From positions 372,001 through 436,000 of the forward strand of contig JAODTK010003388.1 of NCBI GenBank assembly GCA_026419785.1: a DNA stretch of 64,000 bases, read 5' to 3'. The position numbers were made by a program, and so were the translations under genes. Below, piece by piece: positions 1-10,869 of the stretch (within the stretch, counting starts at the first letter, position 1; every line of letters starts with the position of its first letter). The notes beneath the pieces were generated by a model. That model made no database searches and was not told where the DNA came from. It saw only the letters and a list, made by a program, of their open reading frames with translations. Origin of the DNA: Sclerodactyla briareus (Eukaryota > Echinodermata > Holothuroidea > Dendrochirotida > Sclerodactylidae).

Positions 1-29
1 CCCCCGGGATACCGTGTGTAACAATATAT

Positions 30-208
30 TCACCCTTCGATTAAGTGGATCAATCCGATCTTGGCAAAGCGGAGCTTGCGACGCATTGCCTTACCAATCA
101 TACTAGGTTGATGTGTATCGACTGTTAACACAATTCCTGCTAGATGTTTCAACAGTAAAGGGCGAACATAATCAATTTCAAAGTGACCGATGGTGAAAAA
201 ATAAACTG
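30..208 (-). CDS. Possible terminal coding exon, unknown protein
   Basis: On the minus strand an open frame of about 59 codons runs from a possible AG acceptor (complement of bases 209-210) to a TGA stop at 30-32. The peptide has balanced composition, with the segment HLAGIVLTVDTHQPSMIGKA followed by a basic stretch and the ending LIHLIEG. It does not look like low-complexity or transposon sequence. I do not recognise the family. An open frame of this length could occur by chance in roughly one case in twenty, so the support is only suggestive. No upstream exon was identified between 208 and 2200. Confidence 0.25.
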
Positions 209-1590
209 CTGAATAGTTTAGGCATCTTTGGTGTTGGAATCATACTCCAGTGATTATCCTAACTTTCCAGGTACATATATATATACGATATCAGTTATGT
301 GGAAGGGCCAACACGAACGATTGGCATTCGCATCATTGTTAGAATTTTGGGCGGCGGTCAAAACTTTGGAAAATTGCGGTTTCGTAAGACTGCCGAAAAG
401 GGAAAGCCCTGAACCCATTCTTTGTGACATTACCGGAATTCGGATATCTCGCTGTAATTGTTCAATGACGTTCTCAGGCTTTGTTCATATGTGTAGAAGC
501 ATTATTGCAGATTTCGCAGGGTAACTGAAGCAACTTCAGGAAATTTTGACTCCATTTCGGGACTGAGAGTGGAAAATAGAAGTTGGAGGAACGATGGCTT
601 CCGGTGTACCATTTCTGCCAGTCTGATATGGGAACAGGCTATCTTGTGGATGAGTGCTTCGATATCGCGCATGTATTAATAGAGACAATGCAACCGATTA
701 TCCCGCAAACAAAATTCGCAATAATGAATGGCACTGGTTTTAGTTATGGGAATGGTTGCTGATCAAAGCACCACATTCGTAAAATCTTAGCAACGTTCAT
801 CAGATACGCCCCCCCCCCCCCCCCCCAATAACACTTACCTCCTCCGAATTACCTCCTGGTCTTCCCACACTATTGTCAGGAACAAATGTTAGCCACGTCC
901 TCGAAGTTTGAATAGACAAAAATGAATCGAAGGAAACCACTAAATTATACAAATTTTGACCTAATAACCTCCCGCTCCGAGTTTTCCTGGAACATGGACG
1001 CGCTCTTCCGTTAATCATAATTGATAGCAAATCAACCCCTCTCCCTACTCATGAACAAAAAGCTAAACCGCTTCTCTCTCGTCCTCTTGAGTAGGGTACT
1101 TGCAGACGGAAGAGATGGACATGACTCTTACGTGATTCAGTTTAACTCATCTCAATGATCACCGACCGAAGGAACGACAACACACTCACATGTTTCCTTG
1201 CCTATAAGCACAACACGCGGTGGCCGCGACTCGCCCGAGCTATCATAAACCGTACTGACGTCCACCCAAAAAACGCAACTGACCGGCGGTTTCCAGATGG
1301 CCACAAGCCTTCTCGATGATCAGGCATTCCTCTCTCAAATTAATAGAAATGGGGGAACAACGAAGGTACAGTACGGCCATAACATCAAATACTGACACAT
1401 CGTATATCTAATAAATTGCTTAAATTTTAAGTTGAGAAGGCCGTACATGCAAAATTTCAGCCAAGGAGATCTGGATATGATCATAATCAATTGAGGGGGA
1501 TATTGTTTCTGAGGCAAGGCAGACCAGTCCGCCATGTTTTACTACCCATTCAGTAGCGTATACAGAGGGGGTGGGGGTTCAAGGGGGTCC
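209..1590. other. Unassigned, no supported gene
   Basis: The longest open frame here (228-524, plus strand, 98 codons) has no recognisable motif and no clear splice context. A C homopolymer lies at about 809-826. I see no RNA gene or transposon end. Confidence 0.5.
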
Positions 1591-1594
1591 GGGA

Positions 1595-1788
1595 GAATGC
1601 ATTGGTTTGTCGGAAAGCGGCTGAAAGAGCAAAACCAAAGAGAAAGGGAAAGGGAAGGGGGGGGGGGGGGAAGGAGGAACCAAAAGGAAATAGCACCAAA
1701 AGGAGGAAGCAAAACAAAAGAGGGAGAAGAGGGTGCCTTTTTGGGTTCCAGCATATCTTTCCTTTTCCGAACAAGCACCAATGCATTC
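1595..1788. mobile_element. Short inverted-repeat element (MITE-like)
   Basis: The arms GAATGCATTGGTTTGTCGGA (from 1595) and the complement of 1765-1788 (GAATGCATTGGTGCTTGTTC) face each other across about 150 bp of purine-rich sequence with a G run. The arms match at 12 consecutive bases and then with a short gap. No target duplication was recognised, so the outer limits are uncertain and the superfamily is not assigned. Confidence 0.45.
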
Positions 1789-2232
1789 TACCAATATGTT
1801 GATCCAGATGGCTCTGGGAAGTCCGCCTCCCCCCTCCCCACTTTCCCCGCTTTGTGATGTACTCTGTGCTGAATGTATCTCTCTCCATAAGACATACCCT
1901 TTACAAGATGCCATGTTACGTTTAAGAAACGTTTATTTTGTAGGGGTGGGGTGTTCCTATCTGGGCTAAGGTATTGGTGATACTATATCTGTCGCATAGA
2001 GGACATTTCCGTGTGGGCCTCCGAAAATTTAGCGCGCTCCACGCGCGTAAGCCCTCTCGTTTACGTATTACTACCTTGTCTACGGCACATGTCCCAAAGC
2101 AAATATGCGAATAAGACATCGCGTGCGAATGCGCAGTTTTCAAATATTCACACTGGACAAGAAGTCCAATTTTCCATCACGCTGGCGCATGTCTTCCAGC
2201 ATTGCACCTGCGAAATATGTCGATTACAGTAA

Positions 2233-3188
2233 AGCTGCGTGTTTCCATGCCACGCGGGCTGGCCGGGGGGTGCGGGCGTACGGGCGGGCGGGGCTTTTTG
2301 GAAACTCGTTTCCATGCACGCGGGCGGCGGGCAGGGCGTTTTTTCGTCTCGAGTCCGCACCTTCTTCCTCCTTTTGTGTTTATATGCGTTATATAAAAAC
2401 CGATGTAGCCTACTGTTATTAATATGTTATCATTTATGGTTTATTTTATTATTATTATTGTTATTATTGTTATTATTGTAGTTTGTTGTTGTGTTGTCGT
2501 TGTTCCTTGTCCGTTTGTCGTTTTCGGTTGCCGTTGTTGTTGTTGTTGTTGTTGTTGCCGTTGTTGTCGTTGTCTTCGTTGTTGTCCGTCGTTGTCGAAT
2601 TTTGTTGTTTGTCGTTGTTGTCATTGTCGTGTTGTCGTTGACGTTTGTTGTCAAACACCGTACGCATACTAGTGTTTACACCTAATACCGTGTTCATTTT
2701 CTGAAACCATTTGTTCTGAATGTTCACGTCACGTCCAAAGCCCACCATTAAAACTTCACATTGACAGGTTTTTAGAGATTTAATTAGTCAATACTTGACA
2801 TAACATCGGTTTGTAAACATGTGAATATGGTGTTCCAAAAGGTGTCTAGCCTTGACTATAAGACACAATCTGTATAAAATTCTCATCCCCTTGTTGAAAG
2901 CAGTTATGAAGTTGTTGGAACATTATTTGAACCTAAAATGTCCTCTACTCTCCATATCCGCTTCAAGCCGGTAAGATTGCAGGGAAATCCCGCGGGAAAA
3001 TTGATTGCGAATACCACGCGGACACGCGGGGCGGGCGGAAAAATCGCTACGTGACCGATTCGAAAACGCCGCCCGCCCGCCGCCCGCCCGCCCGTCCGCG
3101 TGCATGGAAACGGCTCCATTGGAATGACGATGACGATTTTAGACCCCCCGCCCGCCCGCCCGCCGCCCGCGTGCATGGAAACGCGGCT
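2233..3188. mobile_element. PIF/Harbinger-like non-autonomous element
   Basis: The left end AGCTGCGTGTTTCCATGC and the complement of the right end, AGCCGCGTTTCCATGC, are imperfect terminal inverted repeats. Both are flanked by TAA (2230-2232 and 3189-3191), a 3 bp duplication of the kind PIF/Harbinger elements make. Each end carries the block GTTTCCATGCACGCGGGCGG twice in direct order, with long GC-rich runs of CCCG. The interior holds a GTT/GTC/ATT microsatellite and no transposase. The family call rests on TSD length and TIR style only. Confidence 0.7.
2446..2655. repeat. Imperfect GTT/ATT trinucleotide array
   Basis: About 210 bp of interspersed ATT, GTT and GTC units lie inside the 2233-3188 element. 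The open frames crossing it in every phase are low-complexity translations of the repeat, not genes. Confidence 0.85.
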
Positions 3189-3586
3189 TAAGCGACATAG
3201 GCAGCTGGTCAAAATTCGGGGACGAATGCACTAGTGTCCCTCTCAACCAAATTATTGAGGGTGACGCAGCCCCCCCCCCCTCCCAACCCCATGATAGCCC
3301 CTCATTCATGCACCCATCGGAGAGGCCTCCCCCTTTTCTCTCAGTGTAGCCTGAGTTGGTGAGGTCATACATAACACACAATTTAGGGGAAATTTGAATC
3401 CGATGAATTTTTGACAGAGGGTGGTGAGGTTTCGTATATGTCGATCGGTCACTCAGCTAAGGGGTTTTGGGAAAAAAAAAAAAAATGAAAATTGGTTTAG
3501 ACCGTCGTTGGGGGTAGGTGAATGAGAAAGTTTGGACTGCCCTTTTTTTTTCGCTGGAGCCCATTTGGACCCCTACCTCTGGAATA

Positions 3587-3629
3587 CTGGACCGCCCCCT
3601 GGCCATTTCCAGGCAGGGGCGGATCCAAG
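3587..3629. mobile_element. Two hAT-like termini, back to back
   Basis: CTGGACCGCCCCCTG ends at 3601 and CAGGGGCGGATCCAAG starts at 3614, with 12 bp between them. Read outward they are diverging copies of one terminus (CAGGGGGCGGTCCAG and CAGGGGCGGATCCAAG), a form common at hAT-type ends. Their partner ends were not found, so this could be two abutting elements or one rearranged element. Confidence 0.35.
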
Positions 3630-3984
3630 ATTTTAAAAGAGTCCCTGTGTTATTGCCCCTTTCTTTACAGACGGCTGTATGCTGTTCTTTAAAACTGGCA
3701 GCGGTCCCTGGCCGTGAGATCTGCCTAGATAACACCTATACATAAAACAAAACTTGGGGACGACCTGATTTTCAAATTTACGACCAATTGGCTTCTGACC
3801 TCTATTGTTTGTAAGTCTTTGAAAAATTGTTTTCAACTCTATTCTTCATCATGTTCTTTCTTAACCTCTGACACGCATTTTTGGCCAGCAGTTTTGTCCC
3901 CCAACCACTCTTGTAATACAACAGCTTGTAATATTTTTTCTTCAATTGGCCAGTTCTCTTGATGAGGTCACAAACTCCCAATCA

Positions 3985-5095
3985 TTGATGCTATTTTTTA
4001 GACTTTTCTAAAGCCTTCGATAGGATGCCCCATAATATACCATTGCAGAAACTTTCTCGCAATTTAATATCAAACTGGCTTGTGTGAGATGGAGTCGTGG
4101 TTTCCTGTGTAATAGGCTCAAAGGGTCCATATCAGGTAAGTTTTTCTGATTGGTTAGAGGGGTCCCTCATGGTTGTTTGGGTCCAGCCCTATTTGACTTT
4201 TTAGGATGATTTTTATTCTTATCTCCATTCGCATTGTTTCGCTGTTTGTGATGATGCTTGTTATATAATTTTGTTCAATGTTTCCAACAATGAGGTGCCA
4301 GGGAGTTTGGCAGGATGATCTTGTCAATGTTAGTGAGTGGTGCCATAGTAACCAAATGGCACTTAATTGGTCAAAGCAATCCAGCAATGCGCTTTCTAGG
4401 AAGAGGCTGTTCCTACTCAGTAGTCCTTTATTGACGGTGTTAATTAGCATTTGGTTGTTAACTATAAGTACCCTGGGAATCATTCGCCCCCTGGGACCCT
4501 CACTGTAACATTGTTGCTACTAAGCTAATAAATTACTAGGTTTTTTTGCGTTCTATTTCTGCTGGCCCTAATAATGAGTCCGCTTAATAATGCTTTTTAA
4601 ATCCCTTGTTGTGTGTCCTGTGCTTGAGTAGGGCTGCCTCCCGCGAGATGAAATTATAATACCCCCCCTAACCGCCGTCTTAATAGTCTGGGTATTCTTT
4701 TTCGAAAGGTACCATCTCCCTTCTTAGTCTCTTTGTTTCCACGTGTCTCTTTGGTAACTAGGTTTGTCCAGTTTGTTTTCCCAATAATATTAAGTGAATA
4801 GTCGTCGTGGTTGATCCGCTTCTTTTTAATTACCTATTCGGTATAACGATCTTTTAGAACTAAGTTTATTAAGACCCTTTCCTAGAGTTGTTCGCGTTGC
4901 CACCTGATGTCAGAGAGTTGCTCTCGTCGGCTCCCTCCATCATTCTTCTGGCAGAGGTGTAGAAGACCGTTTCTGTCTTTATCCCTATAGAGCCTCCCTG
5001 GCTATAGGAATTTAGAGTTTCCTTTTGTTTTTATGCATTGTTGGTTGTGATGTTCCGGTCAAATATAGAATGAAATGAATGAAAAGATATATCCT
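3985..5095 (+). pseudogene. Non-LTR retrotransposon remnant, RT domain to 3' end
   Basis: The codons from 4001 read DFSKAFDRMPHN, the motif following the first catalytic strand of non-LTR reverse transcriptases. Shortly after come a GVPQG-like block (about 4160-4190, frame broken) and, from about 4325, VNVSEWCHSNQMALNWSK, which matches the region after the RT active site. Stops and frameshifts interrupt every frame, and the YxDD-type box is not intact. The end near 5040-5095 carries GAATGAAATGAATGAAA, a short-repeat tail typical of CR1/L2/Jockey-type elements. The clade cannot be fixed further. The 5' half, including the endonuclease, is missing. Confidence 0.7.
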
Positions 5096-5264
5096 TCCTA
5101 ATGGAAGTTTTAGAGCGATCCTTCGTTTGAAATCGCGTGAGGTTCTATGTAGCCACTGTCGGAGTATCCCCTACCCAGAATCCCCGCTCTTCCTCTTAGT
5201 AGTTTTTTAGGATCAACTTGTGGGGAATTGGGGGAAGAAGGCTGAACGATTATACAATCTCTCT

Positions 5265-5720
5265 TGGCTCACACCCACGAGACCGGAGGTTCCCCGAGAC
5301 GCGAGGTCCACGATACCGGAAGGTTTCACGAGCCGAATTGGAATGACTAAGAATAAATTAGTCGAGACTACACAAAAAAGTCATTGCCGAGAAACAATAT
5401 AAGTCATAAAACTATCCTGGACTAATTACCACTGGTCCGTAGAGGCACCAGTTTGACTATTTTTTTTTTGGTCAAATTGACTCAGTTTTGTGTTTACAGT
5501 GAAGGTGGAAAGGGTCCACGAGACAGAAGGTTCGCACGACCGAAAGAAAAGGTCCACAAGACCGAAGTTCGCGAACTGAAAGTGAGAAGGTCCACAGACC
5601 TCAGGTTCGCGAGACCGAAAATGAGGAGGTCCACTATACCCGAAGGTTCTCGATACCGAAATAGGAAAGGGTTCATCGCAGCTGAAAGTTTGTGAACCGA
5701 ATATAAGAGGAGGCGTCTTT
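5265..5720 (+). repeat. Minisatellite with ~38-42 bp units (GGTCCACGAGACCGAAGGTT)
   Basis: Between 5508 and 5720 about five units begin GGTCCAC or GGTTCAT and continue with a GAGACCGAAGGTTCGCGAGA-like core. Two diverged units lie at 5265-5350, separated by about 150 bp of unrelated sequence. Each unit contains two half-repeats related to GAGACCGAAGGTTC, so the array itself arose from a roughly 20 bp ancestor. The open frames on both strands here are products of the periodicity. Confidence 0.75.
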
Positions 5721-5869
5721 CTATTAATAAATTCAATAACGGAGAGCATTCTTGAGGGAATAGCCGTCAGACCTCCCTTCCATTCTAGATACCCAGGTAT
5801 ACTGTTTTCCTTTTGCCACGTTCTCCTTTCTTTTTGAAGTAATCTTAAAAAAATTAGATCGCCCATCCT

Positions 5870-8066
5870 AATATCTCTCGAATTTCATTGACTCACAGAT
5901 GCGGTCGTAAATACCCCAATATATGATAGCGTGTGCGCACTCGCCAACCTTTGCAAATTTTGTGATAATTGATTAAAAATGACTTTCGCTGCGTCAATCT
6001 TTTCGCAGATTTCGCATTTCTGGTGGAGATTTTGATCGATTTCTGCCTAGATATTCTCTCTCTAGTTTTCCTATCCTTTCTGCTGTCTAATTCGAGGGCC
6101 ATAGAAACTTCCTGTTCTGAGTCAGGGCTAAGAAGCTTAGGACAGTTGCTTCCTCCCTGGCTATGTCCACCCTTCAGCTTACTATTCCGGACGCTGTTGT
6201 ATAATATGTTACCCCATGCAGAACAGCGCGTAAATGTCTCACCCTCCCTATTGGGAAATAGGTACCATGTTTGGGCCCCTGGAACACATGCTGCTAGAAT
6301 ATTTGCTAAATAACAGCTTACAAACTCGCTGAAACTGCAAAAAAAATCAGTTTCGTGTTAAAATTTAATTGTCACTGGGTCATGGGGGAGGTGTACTGCC
6401 CTTCCCCGTGAGTTCGCCATGATTGCAGAAGTACGAATTGGCACTAGCCTATGGTAAAGACAAATGCTTGCATTCAATAACTCAGTGTGTGTGTGGGGGG
6501 GGGTGGGGGAGGGGGGCAAACGCGGTATTGGGGGACCCCATAATACAGCTTACAGAACACTAGAGCTGGTAACTTACTCTTGCCAGTACCGGGAAACTCA
6601 AGCCTAATATTCCCTCCAAACGATTTTTGTTTAAAACAGACCTTTATTTTATGCAGGTGTAGAAGAAAGTCTAATTGTATACTGGTGGTTTGTTACATGT
6701 CTCCCATATTGTTTGCTTGACATCATTATATTGAACAAGAACACACTTTTCCCTGAGGCAGTACGTATTCAATGTCAGACAGGCGCTAATAATTGAGAAA
6801 CCCCATTACTGTGAGTAACGATAAATAATCAGTTGACTCTTAGCACCAAACAACCGATGAGAGATGACAAAAAAAAAAAAAACAATAAAACCAGGTATTT
6901 CATGAAACTTTTTTAGGTTAAATTCTCTCATCCATCGACAGTGGTTGCACGAAATCATGGATTGCGACACATGGCGACGGCCCCACTCGTTATAAACAAC
7001 AAACCAACAAGAACAACTGGGAAATGAAGTAAACTTTAGTTCGTTTAATAATCAAATGAGATGAAATCCATGACCACCACAACCTCCATCCAGCATGAGA
7101 AGAATGAGGAACAATGCATGCGACGGCAACATGCCTGTGTGCGCATCCAAGCGTTATTACAACCTTATGGCTTGGGCCTTGGGGGGCAACATTCAGGACC
7201 TGCCCGAATTTCAGCGCCATACGAAAACACGACATCCAGGAAAGAGATCACGCGCGCGAAGATCGCACATGTTGATGTCTGTTTCGATGAAGTTAAACAG
7301 GCATCCGGTGCCATAATGTAAACCAATTCGGGCGCAAATCAATACAAAAATCGGAAACTAGCCAGTTTTGTCTCAATTCGCTGCCTGAAATTTTTGTTGT
7401 TGAAACTTTGGGAGGTTGGGGCTGCCGCTTGTGTAGGATACCAGTATGATTTTCAGTCTGAGTGGTCACACTCGATTATAGCACTCGGTCCAGCCAAGTT
7501 GACGAAGGAAATTCTGCGCCTACTGCCCATGCTTGGGAAATAAATTAGTCACATTGTGACCCAATCGCTGGCCATCAATCTACAGACTTACGTAATTTTG
7601 GAAATCGGCCAGCTACGTTAGGTTACTTAATTCATCGCTTGGTGTTAGGAAAATGCCTTTGTCTTTGTTTCCAGAGGATTTTATCGTCAATTCAGCGATC
7701 CTTAAAAGGTCACCTTTCAAATGAGAATACTGAGGTGACAGCCTCTAGCGCATTAGTTGCTTCTCGCGTGATTCTTAATCAATAAACTTTTGCAAAATTA
7801 CCATTCATTTTGATACCATCAATGAGAGGTAAATTCTGAAAGCAATTTTTGGGATGGGGAAACGTTGTCCTCTGACCCAGAACAGTTAGTTAACGAACTT
7901 ACATGAGGTTACAGTGCAACAGACATGAGACACTTTGCGACACCAAATGGTAAACGGTTCTTGCTTTCCAGATGTGTACACAATAAATTTTGTTGAATGT
8001 ACTACCAAGTTTTAGGGATATCAGCGTTAGATTTGTTCTCATGTCATGAGAAAGCTGTTAGCCATG
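5870..8066. other. Unassigned, no supported gene
   Basis: The longest frame (5969-6313, plus strand) has no recognised domain. A minus-strand frame at 5893-6102 is lysine- and arginine-rich but also unrecognised. A TG/G-rich tract lies at 6484-6517 and a short A run at 6869-6881. I see no transposon ends or RNA genes. Confidence 0.5.
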
Positions 8067-8074
8067 CTGCAGAC

Positions 8075-9463
8075 CAGGGCGTAGATTTTTGTTTGAAGGG
8101 GGGGGGGGGGATGATTTGCTAGAGGACCATCTAAGCGAGACCGCCACCTAGGTTGGCGAGGAGGCGGTCAGAGAAAAATTTTGCTTTTCACAACCTCCTA
8201 GACGCCCGGAGGAAACGGCACTCGAGGGGTTTTTCAGCTGTGTTTACTCGCCCTTCAAGAGTGAATAATTATCTACAATTGTGGATTGCTTAAAGATAAG
8301 TGTTGACATTCTTTGAAAGCTATAGAAACATTTGATCAGTAAAAATGAACCGCAAGAACTAATACGTAAGACAACTATATAACCTGTATGTTAATGAGGG
8401 CAGACCTCACCCACAGTTAGTGCAGGCAAATACATCCAAGAAGTGATGGGAAGATCACGTTACATGCGCATGGGCGTTTGAGGAGGAGCTCCAGTTTTAA
8501 AATCGTTTAAATAACACATTTCGTTAGTCTCCGAGCCCGATATAATGTTTCGGCCAGTTCTGCACATTGGTACCATCTCAAGTAGTTTGTGGTGCACGTT
8601 TACACACAGCAACTGCGTAAGCGCCTCGGGACATGGTACTCCTCTAAACCATGTATTCAGGCCTTCTCAGCGTTGAGAACCTGCGCCCCACCATTCACTG
8701 GACGACACCGTGCACACGAGCAGAAGCTGTAGTAGAGCCTTTACTGCGGGGAGGAAACAGACCCCGCACGCTCTCTGACATTCCACGGTAGGCTTATTTG
8801 GCTGCGTGGAGTGATTCAGCCACGGTGGAATGCTGGACATTGCCAGCTGAATTCCGAACGGTAGGTTCATTTCTGGGTACTTCTGGGCTACCCTGGTTGT
8901 CCTTGATGTACCCACAAGAGATCCTCCATCTTCGTCATACTCAGACAATGCAGAAGTCGGCTGAGAAATGTTATATCTATCTCCAACTGCTGACACAATT
9001 CCATCCAGGACTGGAAAAACTGTTTGCGCCGGTAATGTGTCTCTGTGTCTCTGCGTGGTAACTGCGCGCTGATCCACCTCTGCTTCCGGGGGACTTGTCT
9101 CCTCCGCGGGAAGGCGAAGGGGGTCTAGCTCAAGCTCAATCGAATCAGATAGGGTAGTTTTTAGACTGTTAGGTAAATGCCAGTTTATTGGCTGTTGGGT
9201 ACTGAGTTACTGAGCTCAGCTCTTCAGTTGGTCGCCTCAACTCATACCACTATTTCGGTGTAATAGAAGTGAAGATTGGTCTAATATGAATAATACATTG
9301 TCCAATAATAATAGTATTTTTAAATAATAATTATTAATAATGGGGACTGGACAAAACTGGGAGGATGTTTGTAGCAGGCAACCCCCTACCTCAAAAGTGG
9401 GGGGGGGGATACACCCCCACCCCCCCCCCCCCCCCCCCCCCCCCCCCGCGATTCACGCCCGTG
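8075..9463. mobile_element. Possible hAT-like element with poly-G/poly-C ends
   Basis: The left end CAGGGCGTAGATTTTTG is followed by a run of Gs. The complement of the right end is CACGGGCGTGAATCGCG followed by a run of Gs. The flanks CTGCAGAC (8067-8074) and CTGCGACT (9464-9471) could be a decayed 8 bp target duplication, the length hAT elements make. The ends match imperfectly, so this pairing is tentative. A similar terminus, CATGGGCGTCCATCC followed by Gs, occurs at 47184. Confidence 0.35.
8667..9165 (-). pseudogene. Open frame of unknown origin inside the hAT-like candidate
   Basis: A minus-strand frame stays open for about 165 codons up to a position near 9165, with an internal ATG at 9077. 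It contains an acidic, proline-rich segment (SIELELDPLRLPAEETSPPE) and RYNISQPTSALSEYDEDGG, which read like genuine coding sequence. I recognise no domain. It may be a gag- or transposase-derived fragment, or a chance frame. Confidence 0.25.
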
Positions 9464-9699
9464 CTGCGACTACAGCGACAGCTTTGTTCTGTAGTTCTTG
9501 ATTGTTTATGTTACGTGATCAGAAACTGCAGTTTAGGTTAGAAGTGAAACTTCTTAGCGAAATGAACATTGAGATAGTTTGGGTGTTGGGCTTGAATCAT
9601 TTTTCTGTGGATCTATCGTCGGGAATTCGGGATCATAGTGACCGGGAATAAGATAGCGAAGGCTGTCCACTCAACGTGCACCATCAGTATAATCAATTC

Positions 9700-10620
9700 G
9701 AAGCAATTGTTGTGGCTCACAATTTATAACATGTTTGTAACTCTAAAGTGTTCGGCTTACTGTTCTTTCCTTTATCTGAGTGGTACTTCTCTTTCACTTG
9801 CTTGAGTACACTCCTCCACATATTTTGCACTGTTTCCCCTCCCCACAATTGTTCCATGTTATTCGTCTCGTATTTTTCCCATTTTTGCTGTTCCTCCATG
9901 TAACACAACTGGAAGAACCTGCTTCATCGTCTTATGAATGTGTACCATTTGATGTTTTTGGTGATCACTATCTCCCGGTTATCAACCAATCTCTACATTT
10001 TCTCCCATCTCCTCCTCCACGTTCGAAATCGAATCCAGTATATGGTGGTTTCTGTGCTAGTTTCCCGTACATGCCTGGCTCCAGACTTATCGTGTACCAT
10101 TTTTAAAAATACTTCCGATTGAGATGTTTCAGTCCGTAAGCGCTTGATCCCAGTCTATATCGCGGATAATTGAATTGCCAACTATAACCACTCGTTTGTG
10201 TTGCTGTTGGTTCATCTTCTCAACACTTCCATCACATATTTTTATGTTCTTGGTTCAAGTTTGGTGGCCGATATTTACTCCCAGCTGTATATGCTCTCCT
10301 CCAACGCTATCTGGCACCATATCTGTGCGTCATAAGCCAGCCAATGTATCCTTCTGCACTGATGTTAATCTTTGTTCGTACATATTTGCCACGCCTCCCG
10401 CCAACTCTCCCTTCTATCACGCCTTTAGCACTGAAAGCCTTTAGTTCTGGATTTCGCCGTCCAATATTGTTTTTGTCGAACCACGTTTTCCGTCACACAA
10501 TTACGTCAAGCTTCTCCTCATGGCCCTAACAAAAGCAGTCCACTTTTCTTACCAAGCTCCTGCATAAACATTAAGACAGTTCCATTGTAGATATTGCCTT
10601 GTGTTGTGTTCCATATATTT
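9700..10620 (-). pseudogene. Non-LTR retrotransposon remnant, endonuclease domain
   Basis: On the minus strand, frames in succession give QYLQWNCLNVYAGA (about 10600), TWFDKNN (about 10480), a GGRRGKYVRTKINISAEGY block (about 10390), YRPPNLNQEH (about 10270) and VVIVGNSIIRDIDWDQALT (10141-10200). The last corresponds to the GDFNxxxIDW signature of the apurinic-like endonuclease of CR1/L2/Jockey-type elements. Downstream, 9717-9908 encodes a linker-like segment (WRSVLKQVKEKYHSDKGKN) of the kind found between endonuclease and RT. The catalytic Asp-Phe-Asn is changed and frameshifts are present, so the element is dead. It stops before the RT, 240 bp from the poly-C end at 9463. Confidence 0.65.
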
Positions 10621-10624
10621 CTCT

Positions 10625-10860
10625 ATGTTTTTTTTTTTAGATTTGAAGCTGTGGATTTTCTACTGATCCATGGTCCGCCTTCTCTCTGAAAGTTGCCTCT
10701 CGGTGTGGCTCACCTCTATTATTTGCAATAGTTTTTCCTTTTTTACTGCCAGTTATGTCGGCCTCGCTGATACTGGCTTTCAGTTTGGCTCTCAGTTTCT
10801 GCTCCTCTTTCTTTGTTGTATGTCGATCAGGACGTATTAACATTGTATACGGTTCTGGGT
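10625..10860 (-). pseudogene. Basic open frame upstream of the endonuclease remnant
   Basis: A 68-codon minus-strand frame (10637-10843), rich in lysine and arginine, lies immediately 5' of the endonuclease remnant. Its position would suit the end of ORF1 or the ORF1-ORF2 junction of the same element, but no ORF1 domain is visible. Confidence 0.25.
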
Positions 10861-10869
10861 GGTGTCCTC

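Noticed and set aside
1534-1914. Several overlapping 78-112 codon frames on both strands
   Set aside because: They arise from the purine-rich, G-run interior of a short inverted-repeat element. Frames open in all phases indicate composition, not coding.
5500-5720. CRISPR-like array
   Set aside because: The units are contiguous diverged tandem repeats with no unique spacers, and the genome is eukaryotic.
5426-5866. 146-codon minus-strand frame
   Set aside because: Most of it is the complement of the minisatellite. The periodic unit keeps a frame open without coding function.
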